In this document: positions 56,600 to 64,000 of the stretch, one piece after another
How positions within the stretch are numbered: position 1 is the stretch's first letter
Layout: every line of letters begins with the position of its first letter
From: Owenia fusiformis
Lineage: Eukaryota > Annelida > Polychaeta > Sabellida > Oweniidae
DNA: 64,000 bases
Direction: 5' to 3'
Assembly (NCBI GenBank): GCA_903813345.2
Contig: CAIIXF020000004.1
Location: 28,027,986-28,091,985, forward strand
Translations under genes and position numbers: made by a program
Notes under the pieces: model-generated
The model's database searches: none
What the model was told of the DNA's origin: nothing
The model's input: only the letters and a program-made list of their open reading frames with translations

Positions 56600-58105
56600 C
56601 CCTATTGATTTCCTATTTGCAGCTTGGCCTTGTGCATCGTTGACGGGTTCTCAATGTTGAGGCACATGTTTTTGAAGGAGGCGAAAAACGCAACATTGTC
56701 ATTAGTTCCATGGAAATTAACGATGTAATATAGTTACTACAGCCAAACCATATAGACAAGGCAGTAAATATCAAAAGACTACTTACCTCCCGGCTCCTCA
56801 TCCTCAATATCTCTAACCTCATCACCAATGTCGCCGTCAAGTATGATTGCACCTTGCCGTTGGGACTCAAAATATGCTTCGCTCCGACTTTTCAGATCCG
56901 TGCACTGTTGGACAAAGCACAGGTGTTCAGCTTGTACCCTTTTCTTACATATTTTACACACGTGGTCGTAGCATCCTTGATCAACGGTCTGATGTTTACC
57001 AGTTGCCTCGTTGACGTGTCGTTCTATTCTACTAGCTACAAGGTGGAAATGATCACAGTAAAACATGACATCACACTTTGGCTCCCCTCTCAATTCAGAC
57101 TGCCAGCCTGTGAAATGAAGACCATAATATGGGCAGCGAAATTCCTTGGCGATAGAACGACCCTTACACTGGGAACTTACTACCTCACAATACTGACATA
57201 TCCCTAGGCATAGAATCAAAACACTAATGCCTGCTGTTGAAAAGCACCGTTAGTTTTTTTCATGATGGCAGCACGTCAGTCGTAGTAGTAGAGGTTTACA
57301 TTTTTTTTTTCATGATGGCAGCACGTCAGTCGTAGTAGTAGAGGTTTACATTTTTTTTTTACTGCTGTCTTCGCCGAACACCTATATTTGATAAATATTG
57401 TTGTCTGAAAGCTTGCTCGGTGTTCCATGTTGCACAAATCCCCTTCTTGCGGGCAAGGGATCTGGGAGTCTTCATGAAGTTTTGAGGCCAATCGGTCCTG
57501 TTCGTAGTGTGAGTGTTATACATTACTCAAATTATGCTATTTCTTGGGTGGTTCGTTGTCCAGGATCAGTGGTGCTGAATATGCGCCACTTGATAGCAGT
57601 CACTATTGAGGGTGCCAGGCACAAATTATCCGTGTTTTGAATCTCGATCACGCATCGCGATTGACACGTGAATTTATGGAAGTCGCAGGCATTGAAGAGA
57701 CCAAATACAGGGCTACGTACAATGATAACATTTGAAACAAAGGTGTCAGTCAGAAGAACCTCCTGATCGCTTTGAATAATAGCCCTGATCATGTCTAGGA
57801 GACGTTCGGCCGTCAGTTCCCGTTTAATCAATAAAGGCTTTTTAAGAGGCTCCCAAAACGACTCGTTGTCAACATGAAATCGCCCATAGTCTGTGTTGTC
57901 GACATCAGCTAACAGTTCGTTGAAAATGATCTGGTCAAACAGTCTATGCAAATGGTCGAGCAATTCAGGGAATGAAAGGAAGTCAGGTATTCTTAATCTG
58001 TACACGTGGTTTACTTCGTCCATGTTTAAACCTCTGTGATGTCTGTTGTAAAGCGCACTTCTTCAGGCTCGTCTTCTAGTATGTCTTGTAGATCAAGGCC
58101 TTTAA
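56600..58105 (-). mobile_element. Fossil Polinton/Maverick-type DNA polymerase B region
   Basis: A minus-strand N-terminal part at 57532-58023 carries LTAERLLDMIRAIIQSDQE and CVIEIQNTDNLCLAPSIVTA, the pattern of protein-primed PolB2 proteins of Polinton-like elements. A Cys/His-rich part at 56779-57219 carries YDHVCKICKKRV with a following HLCFVQ, also usual in these polymerases. Exonuclease and polymerase palm motifs were not seen, nor capsid or integrase genes or long terminal repeats. It is incomplete and broken in a few places. Age cannot be set, but the protein pattern is still easy to read, so it is not ancient. Confidence 0.6.
57261..57360. repeat. 50-bp tandem duplication with poly-T
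   Basis: catgatggcagcacgtcagt plus the following sequence and a T-run are repeated exactly at 57261 and 57311. Confidence 0.95.
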
Positions 58106-58337
58106 ACAAGATAATCTCATAATGAGTCCAGGTTAGTATACACTACAGGTGTTTGATCTTTTATGGATACTCCCGCAAGTAGATACTGTCGTAACCTTAG
58201 GGAATACATTCAAATGGGTAGATTGCTTGTTAAAATAATTTGACCATAAGCCTACTTTTTTGAATTTTCAGTCTACATTTGTAAAAAGTCTACTAGAATT
58301 CTTTTTTATATTGTCCTCTATTTGAGGTCTATTTTAC

Positions 58338-58536
58338 CTTTATCTGGTATTTCTGAGGCAATATTGCCACTGGCATCTACATTTGCCATCATCACAATAG
58401 CCATAAGGTCATGCGCATGGGCAGCATTTTTGGTCTGGTCCTATACATCGAAGACCTCCCTCTGAACTCTGACACGGTGCTTCATATGGTCAGCAAGCTT
58501 CCTGCGATTGTCTTCCCCAGGATATAGATTACACAT
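58338..58536 (-). other. Exon-like segment upstream of the Polinton-type relic
   Basis: Bordered by a possible acceptor (cag before MCNLYPGEDNRRKLADH) and a gtaaaa donor on the minus strand. The protein-like text includes MAIVMMANVDASGNIASEIP. It is interrupted and not recognised. It may belong to the neighbouring fossil or to a host gene. Confidence 0.3.
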
Positions 58537-58576
58537 CTGAAAACAGACAGTTCTACTTTTTAGACAAAATTTCAAT

Positions 58577-59880
58577 AAGTCCATGTTCTTAGATGTAGAA
58601 TAGAATTCCTGGTATCTCATTTAACGGCATGAATTGAGATTTATGTCCATAAGCAATTAAATCATGGTGGTGTTGACTCTATTCTTGGGTTTCCTTAGCT
58701 GTCCTTTTATTAAGCAGACCATAATTAGAATTATTACTCAAGTTGTTATTGAATTATTACTAGATTATTATTTTTTCAATTAGTCCATGTTATTCAATGT
58801 AGAATATAATTCCTGGTATCTCATTTATATAAAGAACAGCATGAATTGAGATTTATGTCCATAAGCAATTAAACCATGGCGGTGTTAACTCTATTCATGG
58901 GTTATCTTAGTTGTCCTTTTATTAACCTTTAGCATGCTGATTTATTTCAGCAAATATATCCCATGCGACTGACTTATTTTTCAGAGTGCAAAAAATGATG
59001 TGCCTAGACTAAATAATTAATATCAATAACTACTGAATGAATCTGGATAAAACTTTCACAAAGGGAAGATACACTAATCTGGCTCATGGAAAAAATGTTC
59101 TCATGAATTTTTGTTGTACATAAACACGACTGGGCATAAATATACCATGAATACTCCTCCGGAATCCACCGCTTAGCCCCTGAGGAGATTCAACGTCTGG
59201 TCAGAATCCAAAACTGAATTTGCAGCGATCAAATGTTCAGCCTTTCAGTTCAGAAAATATTTTAGGTTCTATTTTCGATGACCATTACCTTCCAAGAGCC
59301 TAAAGAACTCGAAATCGCAATCCATTTCCTCCACTTTTTCGTTGTGATAGTATTTGGCCGCCATTATGTATGATTTGTTCACTAAAAACGACTATAACAT
59401 TGTTTAAATTGTTGAATTGAGAAATATTTTTCGAAAGATCCTCATTTCTAGGTCAACAGGAAGTCATGTAAGGACTCAATAAATGGCAATCTAATAGGAT
59501 CATAACAATGGCGGGAAAAAGTAAAGTTTTTGAAAGTTCAAACTGAGTTGCTGGCAGTTGCTAGGGATTGTTAAGCACAGGTGACTCCGGTCGCCGGTAG
59601 CATGCTAAAAGTTAAGCATATCATAATTAGTCCATGTTCTTCAATGTAGAATAGAATCCCTGGTATCTCATTTATATAAAGAACAGCATGAATTGAGATT
59701 TATGTCCATAAGCAATTAAATCATGGTGGTGTTGACTCTATTTTTGGGTTTCCTTAGTTGTCCTTTTATTAAGCAGATCATTATTAGTCCATGTTCTTCA
59801 ATGTAGAATAGAATTCCTGGTATAAATAAGCAATTATTCTTGGGTTTCCTTTTATGAAGTAGATCATAATTAGATTTTTG
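58577..59880. repeat. ~160-bp repeat, four copies
   Basis: Copies at about 58577-58735, 58787-58925 (continued after an insertion at 59612-59630), 59630-59786 and a shortened one at 59787-59880. Shared blocks: tagtccatgtt, aatagaattcctggtat, catgaattgagatttatgtc, tagttgtccttttattaagc. Copies are close to each other. Confidence 0.9.
58922..59615. mobile_element. 686-bp TTAA-flanked MITE (piggyBac-like)
   Basis: TTAA at 58922-58925, then CCTTTAGCATGCT; at the other end AGCATGCTAAAAG, then TTAA at 59612-59615. The element (58926-59611) interrupts one copy of the ~160-bp repeat exactly at the TTAA that the other copies have intact (tccttttattaagca). The interior is non-coding and has more CG than its surroundings. 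Confidence 0.9.
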
Positions 59881-59884
59881 CTAC

Positions 59885-60540
59885 TAGTGTTGTATTATGT
59901 TCTACGATGATTGATTGTGTTGTACTGTGTTGAGTGTTATTTACTTGTGCCGAACTATGATATCTATATGTGATGCATCACTTTTAATTTCTTGTGGTAT
60001 TTCTTGTTGTTTATCTTTCATCAAATTGGGGTGGTTGGGCAAAATAAAGTCCAAGTGTCTAGTTTAACATCTGAACCATGAGTGTGTGATCAGGCATTCA
60101 CATATAATCAATGTTTTTTTAAAAGCTGGTATATGATGGCATGCTCCACCAATACATGAAGGGGGGGGGGGGGCTAGGTATCTCCTCTAAGGTGGGCCAC
60201 GACAAAAAAATTTGGAGGTCAAAATCTGCTCCTCCCACATAAACAAGGCAATAAAGATAACAAAATGACATAACTGAACATAGGCCCAGGAACCTGTATA
60301 AAAAATCAAGTGACTAGTCTATTATGAGCCATCATCCCTCTTTACTTTGAGAAACGCCATTGAAACAAGGAAAATGTAAAAAAAACTGCAGTTTTATTTT
60401 AACCTCAGCCTGCCTGTCCTTTTTCATCCTGCCTCTGTCCCTCGTGTAGCACTTCGTGAGCTTGATCTTTGTGGCCCATTTAATGTTCCCAGGAAGCTGT
60501 ACCAGTCCCTCATCTATATGTCTGGCAATCACTTGAGTCC
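59885..60540. other. No gene seen; repeat shared with 40.8 kb
   Basis: 59885-59985 resembles 40745-40860 (gttgtattatgttcta, gtgttgagtgttatt, gatatctatatg). A poly-G run lies at 60162-60173. Confidence 0.5.
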
Positions 60541-60927
60541 TGATTTGTAACTTAAATATTCCGCATGTGGCGCCTCATGCTGGAACGGTTATTGAAAGAC
60601 ATTGTACATACAATGTGGTGGTGTTATAACCATTATTAGTGTAATGTGTCTCACTGTTTAAAACGTGCCTGTTTTTAAATCACTTTGATGTCCGCTTATT
60701 GCTCCAGTTTCATCGCACTCATCTTGCTTCTCATCAAGAAGGATATTCAAAGAAAAGGCATGTTCGTATGAATCATCAAAAATGCCATTTGCAGCGTTAA
60801 ATATATCCAAGTTATATTCAAGTACATAAACAGGAGAACATAAGACATGAGAAAGGACAGAAAGACAGACAGGACAGGAATAAATAATTCTCTAAAACTG
60901 GCTAACCTCCCTTTTGAAAGTGCTTGA

Positions 60928-61617
60928 TTAGTTTGACATGATGGAAAAGCCAAACTGTTTGAAACTGAAAAGTCCTTTGGTCTTGGAATTAAACTTGAAA
61001 TAATCTGTCCATTCTCGCATATATTTGTTGGTTATCATTTTTTCTAGATTTGCTAATTTTCTCAAATCATTTTTTATACCCATCACAACACCAAATTTCT
61101 TGCCTTTTCTTGTTTCCTTTTGATACAAGTAAGTTATTTTCAGTAGGATTGTTGGGTCAGTCATTGCAAGTGTCCCAATTTCATCTCTCCTGAGGTTGAT
61201 TAACATTTATTGAGCTTATCTGCTGTTCCCAAAAAAGCCGTTGTAAACTCAAAGTGTGTGAAAACTCTTTAAAGTATTGTTTCTCACAGATCTCACACAG
61301 ATTTTTGATGTCATTTATATTGTTCTCATTAAATGTGACTGCTTGGCTAGATATTGTTTTGAATATGTCAGCGTCTAGGTCCATGTAAATAAACAAGCTA
61401 ATTAAATGACGGAAGTCATTAGCTGTGATCTCCCTCATGACCCATATTTTTCGTGTGATGGGCTATTATATCCAAGAACAGTGTTAAAAAATAAAGAGAA
61501 AATATCCTGAGTGTACAGTAGAACATTGTTTCTAGTAAACCTTCCCAATTGTGCCCCTGAGGCGCGAGCAAGTTTAAACATAATCTTGTTTTGATCTGTC
61601 TGGATCATTGTAGCCAC
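60928..61617 (-). pseudogene. Cluster of minus-strand frames, unrecognised gene
   Basis: Three adjoining frames in order: 61435-61617 (MATMIQTDQNKIMFKLARAS), 61181-61438 (ANDFRHLISLFIYMDLDADI, NINDIKNLCEICEKQYFKEF, SLQRLFWEQQ) and 60928-61206 (EIGTLAMTDPTILLKITYLY). The text is protein-like and collinear, so it looks like one coding region with one or more frame changes. The SLQRLFWEQQ string recalls transposon-derived invertebrate proteins, but I cannot name the family. Confidence 0.35.
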
Positions 61618-61693
61618 AAACTTCCAAGGGCAGATTGATTGTCACAGGTACTCACCTCAGCTCAGCTTGAAGTAATAATTGATAGTTGTTGTA

Positions 61694-61760
61694 CAGGGTG
61701 AGCCAAAGGTAACCCAAATAAGTTGTTCTTCCCTGATTTCAAATTCAGATGCCACTGATG
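61694..61760 (+). mobile_element. Possible mariner-type terminus
   Basis: TA then CAGGGTGAGCCAAAGGTAAC, the style of the other mariner ends here. No partner end was found. Confidence 0.35.
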
Positions 61761-61764
61761 CCCG

Positions 61765-64000
61765 ACTGCACAATGTCCTAACACAGTGTCCTGGCAGTGT
61801 CCTCTTACTTATTCTTGATAGTACATAAAATCTAATGGTACTCCTAATGTATCTGTTAATGTCACACTCTGCAACAGCCGCACTAACCTCATCTGATCTG
61901 TCATTTTGATATTTGGTGTTGTCTCATGACATGTAATTCCATTTTGCCCATTCTGTCATACATTGCTATTGTGAGTTGTTGTGATGTTATAGTGATGTTA
62001 TAGTGATCACAAATAAACATTTGTTTAGCAACAAACAATGAGAAACAATACCAAACTTTTTTTCAGAAAATGTATGATTTCCGCATGCTTTAAAATAATG
62101 CATCTTTGGCGTTTGGTTTTCCTCTGTAATGTCTTGTAATTCCATGATTTTATCATCTGGAACAAATAAGCATGACATAAGTCAGATTTGAACATCACAT
62201 GTAGATTATTTTGAAAAAAAATTGAAAGTCAGTCTAAACAGTATTCGTTAAGTTATTGGAAGTTGTAAGAATTTGTTAACAACTTATTATGATATTTTAT
62301 ATCCTATTATTTAATTGACCTGCCTACCCTTAATACAGGTTACCATGGTAACCATATCTCTAAATTAATTTAAGATGTAGCTATAAAAGTTATGATTTTC
62401 AGATGTGTCCCTAATGAGCTGGTAATCATTATCTTTCCAATCCTCAAGATTTTCACCTTGCACTGACACAATGCCAGAATCACTGATCATAATAGTCTAG
62501 TAGGAAGGTACGGTCCCCATGCACCCCAAAGATGTATTTTTAATGTACATTTTTGCAATCCTTTAGGTCCATACTAAAGATTTTTGCATGTTCCCAGAAT
62601 GAAATATTGTCCCATGGTATCCATTGGCAGCCATCTTGAATTTTTGAAAGAGTTTGTGTTAATTATCTCAAAGTACACTAACTTCCACAGTTTTGAGAAT
62701 TGAAAGCTGTAAGTCGTACCAAAATGAAGCTAATATAATATCCTATATTATCAGATGCAAATTGTCTCATTTGCATAAAATGTGACATCATCAAATATAA
62801 TTCTTGCCTCTTTACAATGGTATCACATTATACCTTTCTGCCTGAGTGACCAGTCTTAGTCATTCATGAACATAAATGAATTTAAATAGATAGGTACATT
62901 AATTTTGAACATATTTGCAATTGAAAGTTTTGGAAAAACATTGTCACATGATTATGTTACTGAAAAGGGGCGTGGCAATTCTTGTGAAAGAATTGATGTT
63001 AATCATTTCAAAGTACAATAACTTCCACAGTTTTGAGAGTTGAAAGCTATTCGTGGTACCAAACTGAAGGTATCATAATATCCTACATTATAAGATACAA
63101 TTTTGCGATGTACAAGTTGTCCTAGTGTAGGTGGAACTTGCATTAAGAAGGCGCCCCATGGCCTGGTAAGATTCTTCCTCTCAATGTGAGGCTTTTATTT
63201 GTATATGTAAGCTGGTAAATATAATTTTTTTATCCTTGTTCTCCTGCTGCAGCTTTGTTATGTTATCTCAATCTTTAACGTGTTCAGAGTCCTCCGTGAC
63301 ATCTATGTGGCATAGCTGTGTTGGGTTGTTATGAAAACTGATTTGATTCTCCACACGTGGCCTTTATTTACTGTTCAGTTGTTTGTGACATGTTTGTTTT
63401 TTCATTGATCTTAATTCGAAGGATTATCATTGACGTCCACACAATTTCTTAATCTTGCTTTCAAGCTACTCTGGGGCTTCCTGCTCCCTTTCCATTTACC
63501 AGAATGGCAACAGAAGCACTTTTGGTGATCTTTCTTCAACATTTCTCTTGGATTTGGTCAACAATAATTAATAGATCAATAATCCAATCGTGTACGGCTA
63601 GCTTTTGTGTCACTCATCATCAATCAGTCTATAATTTATTACTCGATCTTTCACTGATTCACTGGATTTCATTGCTAACAAGATAAATGGGGCAACAAAT
63701 ATGAAAGATCAGTAAAAAGCAACTTTCAAAAAACAAGATCACAGACATGAATAACATGTCCCCACATTGGAATAGACTTCTTTCATGTTTGATATTTAAT
63801 TTTTCTTTGAATTTTCATTTTTATTTCAAATCCCCGTCTAAAGTTTGAAAATATTTTTCTATCATTCATTTACTATTTGTCAGGACTTGAAAAGTGATTT
63901 TAGAGATTTTTGAACAAAAAAAAAATTTTGAAAAAAAAGTTGTGAGCATTTCATTTTTGAAATTTCTTAATCATCAAATATTTCTAAATGCATTTCAAAA
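61765..64000. other. No gene seen; 340-bp spaced duplication
   Basis: 62655-62790 and 62990-63120 are diverged copies (tcaaagtac.ataacttccac, agttttgaga.ttgaaagct, ataatatccta.attat). A minus-strand stretch at 62085-62170 (DDKIMELQDITEEN) follows a cag and could be an exon, without other support. The right end is low-complexity AT-rich DNA. Confidence 0.4.

Overview
This window looks like non-model animal nuclear DNA, most likely from a marine invertebrate. The phylum cannot be fixed from the sequence. It is AT-rich, has no long intronless genes and no operons, carries short exon-sized open frames flanked by GT/AG splice signals, and is filled with eukaryotic mobile elements and minisatellites. 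A 500-base assembly gap lies at 22501-23000. No rRNA, tRNA or CRISPR array was found.

Layout. 1-11,200: remnants of a gene family joining C2H2-like zinc fingers to a tyrosine-recombinase-like fold, in at least three diverged copies, with a 152-bp tandem repeat, a Tc1/mariner element (3112-4103) and a 531-bp foldback element. 11,200-18,900: sparse DNA with a pogo/CENP-B-type HTH exon, a decayed piggyBac transposase, a perfect 30-bp palindrome built on a mariner fragment, and a small Ty3/gypsy relic. 19,600-22,300: two head-to-tail LINE 3' ends that each finish in a conserved hairpin. 23,559-24,535: a second mariner with recognisable transposase remains. 25,501-30,822: a large non-coding TTAA-flanked element with 13-bp terminal inverted repeats, made of serial internal duplications. 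32,100-34,160: a Harbinger transposase exon and a 382-bp inverted-repeat element. 37,400-40,100: a PIF1-like helicase fragment and a broken DUF6589-type gene. 42,700-44,500: a minisatellite and a clean 173-codon frame. 45,500-48,700: a probable host gene (minus strand) for a single-pass membrane protein, with tiny phase-0 exons, a tandemly duplicated exon and two large minisatellites. 49,400-50,350: foldback elements and an ankyrin-repeat fragment. 52,700-55,870: a multi-exon protein kinase gene (minus strand), with a 21-bp minisatellite in an intron. 56,600-58,540: a fossil Polinton-type DNA polymerase. 58,570-59,880: a ~160-bp repeat family with a 686-bp TTAA-type element inserted in one copy. 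60,900-64,000: unrecognised minus-strand frames and mostly featureless DNA.

The best host-gene candidates are the kinase and the membrane protein, both on the minus strand. Most other coding signal is mobile or formerly mobile. No complete new system is evident. The most informative observations are structural: compensatory changes in the LINE 3' hairpins, a TTAA insertion with paralogous empty sites, the duplicated 48-nt exon pair of which one carries a stop, and a minisatellite unit that spans an exon boundary.
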